Shown in pieces: positions 1 through 8,089 of a DNA stretch of 56,208 nt. The notes under the pieces are model-generated. The model had not been told where the DNA came from, made no database searches, and was given only the letters and a program-made list of their open reading frames with translations. Position numbers and translations under genes: made by a program. Source of the stretch: Candidatus Omnitrophota bacterium (GTDB lineage Bacteria > Omnitrophota > Gorgyraeia > Velamenicoccales > Velamenicoccaceae); the NCBI GenBank assembly GCA_003451585.1, contig DMEU01000028.1:1-56208 (forward strand), read 5' to 3'. Each line of letters starts with the position of its first letter. Positions within the stretch are counted from its first letter, which is position 1.

Positions 1-498
1 AATATCGACTTAACAGCCCCGGTTGTAGAAATACTTACTCCTATAAATGGCAGCAGTTCTACGACTGCGCAGACTCTTATTTATACTGCAGACGATAATT
101 TATCTGGGGTTGATCAGACTACGCCGACAAATGGCACAGAATATTCTGACGTGGGCGATTATGATGTTACTGTGACAGCCACTGATTTTGCGGGTAATGT
201 CGGTACGGCTTTAGTTATTTTTAGCATAGCCAGCCCAACTTCGACCTCATCCTCGACCTTGCCTCTGCAGGAGCAGTTGAGGTATAAGCTGCCGTTTTTG
301 GAGGAGTTTTCGCAGTACCAGGTTACGCCTGTTGACCTTATGTCGTCTATAGATATTGTCGGGCCTACGTATTTTTACCATCCTTTGACCCCTTTTGATA
401 TGTCCGCTTTCGACCAGTTCTTCCTGGAAGAAGGGGCCTATGACTTCATTGATGGGATTTTGAAGAAAAAGGTCCCCGCCCCCGTTGTAACCTTTTAA
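1..498 (+). CDS. C-terminal part of an Ig-like surface or secreted protein (5' end outside window)
   Basis: The frame is open from base 1, so the gene begins upstream of the window; 165 residues are visible. The first 75 or so carry the signature of a bacterial Ig-like (HYR/Big-type) domain: TAPVVEILTPINGS at the start, then YDVTVTATDFAGNVG. Such domains occur in tandem in surface adhesins and large secreted proteins. A Ser/Thr-rich linker (about residues 76-85) follows, then an acidic, aromatic-rich tail of about 75 residues that I do not recognise. No sortase motif, PEP-CTERM or membrane anchor is visible at the C-terminus. It ends 37 bases before the pilus ATPase gene, so it may be a substrate of, or just a neighbour to, that system. 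Function is not determined. Confidence 0.7.
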   Translation, partial: NIDLTAPVVEILTPINGSSSTTAQTLIYTADDNLSGVDQTTPTNGTEYSDVGDYDVTVTATDFAGNVGTALVIFSIASPTSTSSSTLPLQEQLRYKLPFLEEFSQYQVTPVDLMSSIDIVGPTYFYHPLTPFDMSAFDQFFLEEGAYDFIDGILKKKVPAPVVTF

Positions 499-535
499 GA
501 AAAAGACGTATCATCCTTCAAGATAAAGGTTTTTT

Positions 536-2230
536 ATGCGCATTAATAAGAAAATCGGCGAAGCTTTAGTCGAATCCGGCTTATTGACCAGCGAAGGATT
601 AGGCATAGCCATAAAAGAGCAGGAAAAGACCAAAGAAAGGCTCGGAGATATTGTCATAAAGATGGGGCTTGTGTCTATGGATGCGATGGCTCCGTTCCTT
701 GCGGGCCATTTTGGTTTTCCATACTTGAGGTTAAGAGACGTATATAAGGAGATAAAGCCCAATATAATTAAAGCAGTCCCTGAAAATCTAGCCTTTCGTT
801 TTTCTATACTCCCCGTAGGTTTGGAAGATAGCAAGCTTACCCTTGCGATGTTCGACCCCCTAGATACCGTAGCCGTAGATACTATATCCATCAAGTCAGG
901 CCTAAAGATAAACCGCGTAGTATCCTCGGAAGAAGATATTATCCAGGCTATCGAGTATTGTTACCACCAGAACGACCGCTTGAAGGATTATATAGAGGAT
1001 TTTATAGCGTTAGAGGAGCACCCCGAGGAAAAAGAAGACGCAGACCAGGTGCGCGTAGAGGCGAATGACCCTCCGGTCGTGCAGTATTTTAATTCGCTTA
1101 TCATCCAAGCCGTGAACCAGAACGCAAGCGATATCCATCTTAGGCCGAAGCAGGATGAGGTGGAGTTGGCTTTTCGTATAGACGGCGTACTTTATCCTCT
1201 TGAACCTCCTCCGAAAAGGATGGTTGCCGCCATCACCACGCGCATTAAGATATTATCCAATCTGGATATCGCTGAGCGCCGGCTTCCGCAGGATGGGCGT
1301 TTTAAGATGAAGGTGGCTGCAAACGAGGTCGATATCCGCACCTCGTGTTTTCCCACTATATACGGAGAAAGCATTGTTATGAGGCTTTTAAATGTTACAA
1401 GCCCCTTGCGCGGACTGGCTCAGATAGGCTTTATGCCGGACTGCCTCCAGAAATACAGGGCCATCCTGCGTAACAGCTATGGCCTGGTACTGGTTACAGG
1501 GCCTACCGGCAGCGGAAAGACGACTACCCTGTATGCTTCTTTAAACGAGATCAAATCCACCGAAAAAAATATGATAACGCTGGAGGACCCTGTTGAATAC
1601 CGCCTGCCTTTTTTACAGCAATCCCAGGTCAATTCAGCCATAGGTTTTAATTTTGCCAAGGGCCTGCGCTCTATTCTGCGCCAGGACCCAGATATTATCA
1701 TGGTCGGCGAAATACGTGATAAAGAAACAGCCGAGGTGGCTATCCAGGCCGCCTTGACAGGACACCTGGTGCTTGCGACCTTGCATACTAATGATGCCGC
1801 TTCAGCTGTTGTGCGGTTGATCGATATGGGTGTAGAACCTTTTCTTATAACCTCATCTTTATTGGGGGTCCTGGCACAGAGGCTTGTGCGTACGATATGC
1901 CGTGATTGCAGGCACGAGTATAGCGTTGAAAAGGATGTTGTAGAGAAGCTATTGTTGAAAGAGGGTATCAATAAATTCTATAAAGGCACAGGTTGTCCCA
2001 AATGCCTCAATAGCGGGTACAGGGGCAGGTTGGGAATATTTGAATTATTGGTCCCTGATGAACCTATGCGTCATGCGGTGCTAGCCCGCGGTTCAAGCGG
2101 CGAGATAAAGAACATGGCTATAGCAGGCGGAATGATGACGCTTAGGGATAGCGGCATAGAAAAATTAAAGGCAGGCATTACCACCCCGGAAGAGATATTA
2201 AGGGTCACACAGATGGCAGATGAACTTTAA
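536..2230 (+). CDS. pilB: PilB/GspE-type assembly ATPase of a type IV pilus or type II secretion system
   Basis: Cytoplasmic hexameric ATPase that drives pilin or pseudopilin polymerisation. The 564 residues match the family's usual length. An N-terminal GspE/MshE-type domain spans about 1-150. The catalytic domain has Walker A GPTGSGKTT near residue 322, the Asp box with MVGEIRD near 390, the His box LATLHTND near 412, and a zinc-binding tetracysteine (CRDC near 455, CPKC near 487), which marks assembly ATPases rather than PilT retraction ATPases. The ATG follows TTTTTT with no strong Shine-Dalgarno. The 3' end overlaps the platform gene by 11 bases, so translation is probably coupled. No pilT is seen in the window. 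PilB and GspE cannot be separated by sequence alone; the minor pilins and PilM-like gene downstream favour a pilus-like machine. Confidence 0.93.
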   Translation: MRINKKIGEALVESGLLTSEGLGIAIKEQEKTKERLGDIVIKMGLVSMDAMAPFLAGHFGFPYLRLRDVYKEIKPNIIKAVPENLAFRFSILPVGLEDSKLTLAMFDPLDTVAVDTISIKSGLKINRVVSSEEDIIQAIEYCYHQNDRLKDYIEDFIALEEHPEEKEDADQVRVEANDPPVVQYFNSLIIQAVNQNASDIHLRPKQDEVELAFRIDGVLYPLEPPPKRMVAAITTRIKILSNLDIAERRLPQDGRFKMKVAANEVDIRTSCFPTIYGESIVMRLLNVTSPLRGLAQIGFMPDCLQKYRAILRNSYGLVLVTGPTGSGKTTTLYASLNEIKSTEKNMITLEDPVEYRLPFLQQSQVNSAIGFNFAKGLRSILRQDPDIIMVGEIRDKETAEVAIQAALTGHLVLATLHTNDAASAVVRLIDMGVEPFLITSSLLGVLAQRLVRTICRDCRHEYSVEKDVVEKLLLKEGINKFYKGTGCPKCLNSGYRGRLGIFELLVPDEPMRHAVLARGSSGEIKNMAIAGGMMTLRDSGIEKLKAGITTPEEILRVTQMADEL

Positions 2231-3434
2231 ATATACCGCTCAAGATGGATCCGGACAGAGGGTCATAGAGACAGTAAGGGCTGAATCAGCTTCCGATCTG
2301 GTAGGCCAGCTCAAGAAGCGCGGGTTATTGCCTCTACGGATAGAGCAGATAAAGGATTCATCTGCGGAGGCTGCGATGAGCGGTTCTTTTTTCTCCCGCG
2401 AGGCGACCCTTCGGGAAATAGCCGTTTTTACACGCCAGCTTTCTTCTACTATTGCCGCGGGTATCACGATAGTCGAGGCCTTGGATATGCTGGCTAAAGA
2501 TATGGACAATAGGATCCTGGCTAAGATCATTCTGGATGTCAAGGGGCAGGTCGAGGGCGGGTCTTTTTTTTCGATGGCCTTGGCAAAATATCCCAAGGTC
2601 TTCTCCGTCAGTTATGTGGCTATGGTAAAAGCAGGCGAAAAGAGTGGTACGCTCGGCAGGACACTGGGCCACTTGGCTAAATATCTGGAGGGAACGGAAA
2701 GATTGGCCCAAAAGATAAAGCAATCCATACGTTATCCGGCCTTTATTTTTTCATTCATGCTCTTTGTCTTAAGCGTGATAGTTTTTTTCATCATACCGAA
2801 ATTCAAGGTTATCTTTTCCCAGGCCAAGGTCCAGCTTCCCTTGTTGACGAGGATAGTTGTTGGTATAAGCGAGGCCTCTTTAAAGAATCTCCCGTGGTTT
2901 ATCCTGTTCGGTGTAGTAGTGTTTTTTTCAGTAGTCTTTATATTTCGCCGGCCGCAGGCTAAGTATGCATTTGATCAGTATAAGATACGCATACCTGTCG
3001 TAGGAAAGGTGGTAAAGAAGGCCCTGCTCGTTCATTTTTCCCGCTCGCTTTCTATTCTTTTGTCTTCCGGCGTGCCGTTACCGGCTTCTTTGCCTATTTC
3101 AGCGGATGTGGCGAGCAATCTTTATTTAAGGGGCATAGTCGAGAAGATAACAAAGAGCGTGCTTTCAGGGGCGACCTTGAGCAACGCCTTTAAAAACCAC
3201 GAAATATTCCCTTTTATGTTCGTAAAGATGGTCCAGGTCGGAGAAAGAACGGGTAAGCTTAGCGAGATGTTCGGTTATAACGCCGATTATTACGATGAAG
3301 AGCTGGAGATAGCTGTTAATGCTCTTACAGACCTCATCGAGCCTGTTCTAATCGTTGTCATAGGGGCGGTCGTTCTGGTGGTCGTCTTGGCGTTGTATCT
3401 TCCGATCTTTAAGATAGCTTCAGCAGTCAGGTAA
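2220..3434 (+). CDS. pilC: PilC/GspF inner-membrane platform protein
   Basis: Polytopic inner-membrane platform protein that couples the assembly ATPase to pilin insertion. The 404 residues match the family length and show two repeated GspF domains: the first around 65-190 (LREIAVFTRQLSSTIAAG), the second around 270-395 (LLVHFSRSLSILLSSGVPL). Each ends in a hydrophobic segment, near 172-192, 225-245 and 375-398. The motif VQVGERTGKL in the second repeat is typical. The start ATG lies inside the ATPase gene (11-base overlap). It is followed by an 81-base gap before the major pilin gene, which probably has its own ribosome binding site and may have its own promoter. Confidence 0.93.
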   Translation: MNFKYTAQDGSGQRVIETVRAESASDLVGQLKKRGLLPLRIEQIKDSSAEAAMSGSFFSREATLREIAVFTRQLSSTIAAGITIVEALDMLAKDMDNRILAKIILDVKGQVEGGSFFSMALAKYPKVFSVSYVAMVKAGEKSGTLGRTLGHLAKYLEGTERLAQKIKQSIRYPAFIFSFMLFVLSVIVFFIIPKFKVIFSQAKVQLPLLTRIVVGISEASLKNLPWFILFGVVVFFSVVFIFRRPQAKYAFDQYKIRIPVVGKVVKKALLVHFSRSLSILLSSGVPLPASLPISADVASNLYLRGIVEKITKSVLSGATLSNAFKNHEIFPFMFVKMVQVGERTGKLSEMFGYNADYYDEELEIAVNALTDLIEPVLIVVIGAVVLVVVLALYLPIFKIASAVR

Positions 3435-3515
3435 AGAAAAAACAAACAAAAAACAGCAGGGCCCTATACCGGAGATCTTTTATTCTTCGCTTAGGGAAAC
3501 GAAAGGGGTGGAGTA

Positions 3516-4010
3516 ATGAGAGTCAGTAATAAGGGTTTTACGATGGTTGAAATACTGGTAGTGTTGCTTATTATCGGTATTTTGGCTGCGGTTGCAACAC
3601 CGTTGTATCTTGCGCAGACACAGCGCGCCAAGGCATCGGAAGCGGTAGCGACAATGGGTATGATAAGGGCGGCGGAGAGGGATTATTTCGGCCGCAGTAA
3701 TTCGTATCTTAATGTAAGTAGCGGCAATTTGAGCACTGCTCTGGGGGTTAATGTTGGCACATCTCAATATTTTTCCAATGCAGCCTATAGTGTGGCTCAG
3801 GGAGCGGCCGGGGCTTCGGGGCTGTTTACAACACCAGGCGCGGTGGATTTTGTCGTTACAGCAACCGGAACCGCCAGTGTTCCTTGCTCGGGTAACTTAA
3901 CGGATTGCGCTATCAAAGCGGGTGATGTTGCGGATTATCTCTTGGAAATGGATAACAGCGGCCGAGCGTTTGTAAGCTATAATAACGGAACCGCGTGGAG
4001 TGCTTGGTAA
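3516..4010 (+). CDS. Major type IV pilin / GspG-like pseudopilin
   Basis: Structural pilin, 164 residues. It has a short basic leader ending in KG (residues 6-7), then the prepilin peptidase motif FTMVE, with the conserved Glu at +5 of the mature protein, and a classic hydrophobic N-terminal helix with GILAAVATPLYL. The globular part is rich in Ala, Gly, Ser and Asn and holds one Cys pair (PCSGNLTDC), likely a disulfide. The start has GGAG eight bases upstream. A strong hairpin follows the gene. Position as the first and best-isolated pilin gene in the operon suggests it is the major subunit; that is inference. Prepilin peptidase (PilD) is not in the window. Confidence 0.9.
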   Translation: MRVSNKGFTMVEILVVLLIIGILAAVATPLYLAQTQRAKASEAVATMGMIRAAERDYFGRSNSYLNVSSGNLSTALGVNVGTSQYFSNAAYSVAQGAAGASGLFTTPGAVDFVVTATGTASVPCSGNLTDCAIKAGDVADYLLEMDNSGRAFVSYNNGTAWSAW

Positions 4011-4037
4011 TATTATTGTCAATCAAATAGGCATAAT

Positions 4038-4079
4038 ATATAGGAGATCCGGGTTGTACTTTGGCCGGGTCTCCTATAT
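4038..4079 (+). terminator. 15-bp hairpin between major pilin and minor pilin genes
   Basis: Arms at 4038-4052 and 4065-4079 pair over 15 positions with one U-G wobble; the loop is 12 bases. There is no T-run after the stem, so it may be an mRNA-stabilising or attenuating hairpin rather than a full terminator. Such a stem after the major pilin would raise pilin mRNA over the minor pilins downstream. Confidence 0.55.
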
Positions 4080-4112
4080 GTTCTATCAGGGAAAGTTCTA
4101 CAGGCCTCTACA

Positions 4113-4517
4113 ATGTCGCAAAAAGGCTTCACTATTATCGAATCGCTGATCTCGCTTTTGCTTTTGCTTATTATTATGACCGGTGGCATGGCATTTTATA
4201 TATATTCAAACCAGTATATTCAGCCGGCCATCCATAAGAGGATAGCCGCAGAGATCGCCGTTTCCAAAACGGAAGGGCTTAAAAACGCGGGTTACAGCTC
4301 TCTGCCGGATCCAGCCCCGGTATTCCCAGGGTTGTGGGAGGGCCCGGAGGCTGTGTCCATCGGCGGGATCAGCGGCAACAGGTCTGTCTACGTTTTTGAT
4401 ATCGATGACCACGATGGCAGGCCGGCGTATAAACAATTATCCGTCGTGGTCGAATGGTACGACCCGGATAAGCAGGCATTACAAAATTTAAGCATTGATA
4501 CTTATATGGCGTCTTAA
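4113..4517 (+). CDS. PilV-like minor prepilin
   Basis: Minor pilin of 134 residues. The leader MSQKG is followed by FTIIESLISLL, so Gly is at -1 and Glu at +5 as prepilin peptidase requires, and then a hydrophobic helix to about residue 29. The globular part is small (about 105 residues) and matches PilV-type minor pilins in length and general layout. It sits between the major pilin and the PilW-like gene, five bases from the latter. Minor pilins of this type prime fibre assembly and may carry adhesion functions; the specific role here is inferred from context only. Confidence 0.8.
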   Translation: MSQKGFTIIESLISLLLLLIIMTGGMAFYIYSNQYIQPAIHKRIAAEIAVSKTEGLKNAGYSSLPDPAPVFPGLWEGPEAVSIGGISGNRSVYVFDIDDHDGRPAYKQLSVVVEWYDPDKQALQNLSIDTYMAS

Positions 4518-4522
4518 AGATT

Positions 4523-4999
4523 ATGAAAAACCGGGCTTTCAGTTTAACGGAGTTGCTGGTAGGGCTTGTAATAGGGGCCATTATCGTCTTGATCATAGCT
4601 TCTATCGCGCGGATAGGCGGAGAAAATTCCGAACAGCTCAGGAAGAGATCACAAGTCTACAATGACATCTTTTTCGCGTTTGACCTTATGAAACGGCGCG
4701 TGGCGGAGGCCGGAGTCGTAAATGCCTACCCCGGGAATAATACGCTTGAAGCGGATAATTTTCGTTTTCAGCGGTATAATAGTTCAGCTCTTATTTACAG
4801 GGATACAAACGATGGGACCGACCATACCATACTTGACGGGGTCAATAATTTGAGTTTTACGGTCTCCCTCATCAATGGCAGTTTAGTCACAGTCTCCTTG
4901 AGTGGTGGTATCACCTTCCGCGGCCGTGGTGCCAGCTATACGAACCAGGATATCTCCATCCCTTTTGACCTGACGGCTTCGTTTATGCGCAGGAATTGA
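4523..4999 (+). CDS. PilW-like minor prepilin
   Basis: Minor pilin of 158 residues with leader MKNRA then FSLTELLVGLVIGAII: Glu is at +5, but the residue at -1 is Ala instead of the usual Gly. Ala at -1 is tolerated in some prepilins. The hydrophobic helix runs to about residue 26, followed by a PilW-like globular domain with repeated Thr/Ser-rich beta segments. It starts 5 bases after the PilV-like gene and ends one base before the PilX-like ATG, so the three are clearly co-transcribed and probably co-translated. Confidence 0.78.
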   Translation: MKNRAFSLTELLVGLVIGAIIVLIIASIARIGGENSEQLRKRSQVYNDIFFAFDLMKRRVAEAGVVNAYPGNNTLEADNFRFQRYNSSALIYRDTNDGTDHTILDGVNNLSFTVSLINGSLVTVSLSGGITFRGRGASYTNQDISIPFDLTASFMRRN

Positions 5000-5000
5000 T

Positions 5001-5867
5001 ATGAAAAACTCTAAAGGGTCCATACTCGTCATGACAACAGGTTTTATCCTGGTGTTCACTGTTTTCGGCCTGACCTCCATTTATCTCTCCGGCTCGCACA
5101 GCCAGATCGTAGAGAACCAGGTGGCGGGCAACAAGGCTTTTTGGCTTGCTGAAGCCGGCATACAGAGAGCATTTTCTAAACTGCCCGATACCAGGCTCAA
5201 TGATGCCGATGTCCTGTTGGCAGAAGGCGATTATACCGTCACCACCGACTTTAAATACCCCGGGAACGACCATCGCTGGGTCATCGATTCAATAGGCCAT
5301 GTCGGCCCTGTAACGCGAAGGATACACGTGGAGGTCGGTTCCGGTATTGCCCAGGCGTTCCAAACCAGCGGGTACTTGAAATCTGGCAGTGAAGACCAGA
5401 TTGATCCTCCCGGAAGTTATTCGGAAGGCCCTGAGAATTTTACATTCACTTTTGAGGGGTTATTTGGTAACCTGAATTCTTCTACACCGGGAGTACAGGT
5501 TTTGACTAATCCTCCGAATAATCCGGTTGTTGCTGACGGGATCATTTGGGTTGATGGCGACCTAAAGATATCCAACACCGGATGGAATTATAAGGGTATC
5601 TTAATCGTTAACGGTTCGTTTGAAATGACCGGCGGCAGTTTTGCGGGTATAGTCTGGATCAATGGAAGCGCAAAGATGATCGAAGGCAACCCAGGGGTGA
5701 CAGGCGCGGTCTTTGTGAACGACCCTGATGGAGGGCAGACTAAAATTGATAGCCATTCCGCATGGCTTGCATTTGATGAAGAAGCTATAGATAATGCTTA
5801 TGATTATTTTTCGATCTCCCTTGAGCCCGGGATATTCAGGCATATCGTGAAGTGGGCGGAGGTTTAG
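5001..5867 (+). CDS. PilX-like minor pilin with a beta-helix-like C-terminal domain
   Basis: 288 residues. The N-terminus MKNSKGSILVMTTGF matches PilX_N proteins, which keep the KG and hydrophobic helix but lack Glu at +5. The motif FWLAEAGIQRAF near residue 47-58 is typical of PilX. After residue 115 there is a domain of repeating short beta strands (IIWVDGDLKI, ILIVNGSFEM, IVWINGSAKM, AVFVNDPDGG) that looks like turns of a right-handed beta-helix. That domain is seen in PilX-like proteins of deep-branching bacteria and may cap the fibre tip. One base separates it from the PilW-like gene and nine from the PilM-like gene. Confidence 0.75.
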   Translation: MKNSKGSILVMTTGFILVFTVFGLTSIYLSGSHSQIVENQVAGNKAFWLAEAGIQRAFSKLPDTRLNDADVLLAEGDYTVTTDFKYPGNDHRWVIDSIGHVGPVTRRIHVEVGSGIAQAFQTSGYLKSGSEDQIDPPGSYSEGPENFTFTFEGLFGNLNSSTPGVQVLTNPPNNPVVADGIIWVDGDLKISNTGWNYKGILIVNGSFEMTGGSFAGIVWINGSAKMIEGNPGVTGAVFVNDPDGGQTKIDSHSAWLAFDEEAIDNAYDYFSISLEPGIFRHIVKWAEV

Positions 5868-5876
5868 TTAAAGCTC

Positions 5877-6848
5877 ATGAAGCAAGCCATAAAAAATATA
5901 TTATTGAATTTTAGCGTTTCGTCTTTACAGGAGCTGGAAAAAGCCTTGGAGCCGCTTGCTAATGTAAAGAAACAGCCTGCCTGTTATGCATCGTTAGATC
6001 TTTATGGCCCATCCGTCCTGGTGCGTCAATTCACTTTAGTCCAGCTCTCCCCCAGAGAGATAAAGAATGCGCTTATCCTGGAGGCTGTGGAGGTATTCTC
6101 CCTGTCCCCCGAAGAGATAGCCATTGATTATCAGGTCTTGCATTCTTCACCTGATAAGGTCAACGGTATTTTTGTGGCCATACCTAAAAATATCCTGAAG
6201 GGATATGTTGCGTGCCTTGACAAGGCCGGGTTGACGCCGGTTAAGATAGGCGCCAACATGATCTCGCGCCTCGATCGTTTCCTAAAAAAAGAAAAGGTCT
6301 GGCATGGGGATTTTTGCCTTATCGATTTTTACAAAGACGATATAGTCAATATGGCAGTTTTCCATGAGGGCAATTGCGGGTTTTTAAGGGAAATACGGTA
6401 TGACAATATAGCGGCAGGCGAAAGAGAGGTGGCGTATTCTTTAAAGTATGCCTGTAGCCGCAGCTCTCATAAGCAATTCGGGGATTTCTATTGCATGGGT
6501 GATATAGAGGGAAAAGAGAAGATCGTCTCAAGCCTGGAGAAGGACTACTCCGTGCGGATAAAGCGCTACGATGCCCGGGATAATACGGATGCCTGCCCGG
6601 GCGCCAAGCCTGTATTAAAACCTGATCTTGTGAAATATTCCGGCAGCTCATGGATCTTGTGGAAGGCGATGTCTATGTTTTTTAATTCCGCAGTAATACT
6701 CTCTTTTTTGATCATCCTGTTTTTAAGCGCTACGCTGATAAAAAATAACGGGACAATAAAAAAATTCCCTTATTCGGTCAGCAAGGCCGATTATGAACGC
6801 GCCAAAGCGGTCCAAGAAAGGATAAACCGGGCGTCTCATGCTAAATAG
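5877..6848 (+). CDS. PilM/GspL-like assembly protein with a C-terminal membrane segment
   Basis: 323 residues. The first 250 or so resemble the actin-like fold of PilM/GspL: LVQLSPREIKNALILEAVEVF near 55-75 matches the region by which PilM handles its partner, and GLTPVKIGAN matches the second subdomain. Unlike free cytoplasmic PilM, it ends with one membrane helix (about 264-288) and a short periplasmic tail, as GspL does. It overlaps the next gene by 11 bases. The likely role is the cytoplasmic part of the alignment complex that links the ATPase to periplasmic components. It is divergent, so the assignment rests on the layout and the operon. Confidence 0.65.
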   Translation: MKQAIKNILLNFSVSSLQELEKALEPLANVKKQPACYASLDLYGPSVLVRQFTLVQLSPREIKNALILEAVEVFSLSPEEIAIDYQVLHSSPDKVNGIFVAIPKNILKGYVACLDKAGLTPVKIGANMISRLDRFLKKEKVWHGDFCLIDFYKDDIVNMAVFHEGNCGFLREIRYDNIAAGEREVAYSLKYACSRSSHKQFGDFYCMGDIEGKEKIVSSLEKDYSVRIKRYDARDNTDACPGAKPVLKPDLVKYSGSSWILWKAMSMFFNSAVILSFLIILFLSATLIKNNGTIKKFPYSVSKADYERAKAVQERINRASHAK

Positions 6849-7227
6849 ATTCGTGAATTTATTGCGTAAAGATCTTTATATCAGGGCAAGGGCTGTGCTA
6901 TTGCTGGCCTTTATCGCTATTATCCTCTTGTTGATGTTTTTAGGCGGACGGCAAAAGAAACAATTGCGGGAGGTAAATGAGATAAAGGAGCTGATCGCCA
7001 AGATGCATGCTTCAAAACAGGCTTTGGGATCCCGCATAGGCAAAGCGAACTTTGTATTAAATGGGATAATCTTAGGCAGGGGCGGGAACCTGGCCTTGAT
7101 CGAAGGGAACTTTTACCGCAAAGGAGACCTGATAGATGGTTTTATTTTTAACGAGATAGGGCCGGGCTATGTTATTTTACAGGATAAATATGCCGGAGAG
7201 TCAAGAACGATCTTTCTGGAGGGTTGA
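6838..7227 (+). CDS. Small PilN/GspC-like membrane protein
   Basis: 129 residues. One membrane helix (about 17-36) is followed by a short charged coiled coil (about 38-65) and then a compact C-terminal module of about 60 residues with the pattern VLNGIILG, ALIEGNFYRKGDLIDG and VILQDK. That pattern resembles the homology region of GspC and PilP, which contacts the secretin. The protein therefore looks like a reduced fusion of a PilN/GspM-like anchor and a GspC/PilP-like domain. It overlaps the PilM-like gene by 11 bases and is the last gene of the operon; a terminator follows. No secretin gene is visible. Confidence 0.55.
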   Translation: MLNRFVNLLRKDLYIRARAVLLLAFIAIILLLMFLGGRQKKQLREVNEIKELIAKMHASKQALGSRIGKANFVLNGIILGRGGNLALIEGNFYRKGDLIDGFIFNEIGPGYVILQDKYAGESRTIFLEG

Positions 7228-7260
7228 CCCTGCCGGTCTTAGCCGGCATGTCCCGTGAAT

Positions 7261-7287
7261 AGGGCAAACCAAAATTTGCCCTTTTTT
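7261..7287 (+). terminator. Rho-independent terminator of the pilus operon
   Basis: Stem AGGGCAAA/TTTGCCCT (7261-7268 and 7275-7282), six-base loop, then a run of T to 7287. A smaller GC hairpin (7232-7236 with 7243-7247) precedes it. Confidence 0.85.
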
Positions 7288-7312
7288 GACAAATGCGTGC
7301 TTATATTTATCT

Positions 7313-7342
7313 TTTGAATAAGGTAATTTAAGATGGTATACT
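7313..7342 (+). promoter_or_regulatory. Promoter of the MNT/HEPN pair
   Basis: TTGAAT at 7313-7318, 18-base spacer, TATACT at 7337-7342. The gene's ATG is only 10 bases past the -10 box and has no Shine-Dalgarno, so the transcript would be leaderless or nearly so. Confidence 0.55.
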
Positions 7343-7352
7343 TAGTTTTGTC

Positions 7353-7622
7353 ATGATAACAGAAAAAGACAAAAAAACAATTCAGGAGATTTCCGAGAAG
7401 TTTTCCGTAAAACGGGTGTTACTTTTCGGTTCCAGCCTTGACGCTAAAAAAGAAAGCCGCGATATAGATATAGCCATAGAGGGTATTGCACCTGAGGTCT
7501 TTTTCCGTTATTACGGTGAACTTCTGTTTGCTTTGTCAAAACCGGTCGACATTATCGATCTTTCCAAAAAGTCTAAATTCATAGATTTAGTCCGTCACGA
7601 AGGAGTCCTTCTTTATGGCTGA
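7353..7622 (+). CDS. MNT-type minimal nucleotidyltransferase, likely antitoxin (MntA-like)
   Basis: 89 residues, the usual size of a minimal nucleotidyltransferase. The active-site pattern is GS (residues 26-27), nine residues, then DID (37-39), which binds metal and NTP. Known MntA antitoxins transfer AMP groups to a tyrosine of the paired HEPN toxin. The next gene overlaps by 8 bases and encodes such a HEPN protein with the target tyrosine, which supports the pair. A promoter lies just upstream and the mRNA is probably leaderless. The pair stands between the pilus operon terminator and an unrelated lipoprotein gene, as expected for a mobile cassette. Confidence 0.85.
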   Translation: MITEKDKKTIQEISEKFSVKRVLLFGSSLDAKKESRDIDIAIEGIAPEVFFRYYGELLFALSKPVDIIDLSKKSKFIDLVRHEGVLLYG

Positions 7623-8034
7623 TTACAAAGCTCGCATCGAGGCTGAGTATGAAGCCATAGAAGAGATCATCTCATCTTTCCCTCCCAGCGCAGCCCTTAC
7701 TAGCATAAGCCAGCTGGAACTTGCCGGCGTAGCCGCGTTACTGCACAATTTCTATAACGGAATAGAGAACGTTATCAAACAACTGTTTTTGGCGAATAAT
7801 ATCAGCATTCCTGAAGGTGCATCTTGGCATCAAGAATTGCTTATTCTTGCCGTAGACAAGCAGATCCTTTCACAGATGATCTCAGATGAATTAAAGCGTT
7901 TTCTTGCTTTCCGTCATTTCTTTAGCCATGGTTACGCGTTGGCTTTGTCACCGCAGCGCATGCAGCCGCTCGTTGCCGATGTTTCGATAGTATTCGAAAA
8001 GTTCAGGAAAGAAATAAAGAAATCAATTTTTTGA
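7615..8034 (+). CDS. HEPN-domain protein, likely HepT-like RNase toxin
   Basis: 139 residues, mostly helical. It carries the HEPN RNase motif R-x4-H followed by x-Y: R100, H105, G106, Y107. In studied MNT/HEPN systems the R and H are the RNase active site and the Tyr is the residue AMPylated by the antitoxin. The start ATG overlaps the end of the MNT gene by 8 bases, so the two are translationally coupled, antitoxin first. Whether the protein is active cannot be told from sequence, but all three key residues are present. Confidence 0.82.
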   Translation: MADYKARIEAEYEAIEEIISSFPPSAALTSISQLELAGVAALLHNFYNGIENVIKQLFLANNISIPEGASWHQELLILAVDKQILSQMISDELKRFLAFRHFFSHGYALALSPQRMQPLVADVSIVFEKFRKEIKKSIF

Positions 8035-8089
8035 TCTCCTCACCTCGAAATAAAATAATCCTAGATTTTCATACCACGGAGGGAAGACT

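Noticed and set aside
511..894. Open frame of 127 codons on the minus strand
   Set aside because: Shadow of the PilB-like gene, with no recognisable domain or ribosome binding site.
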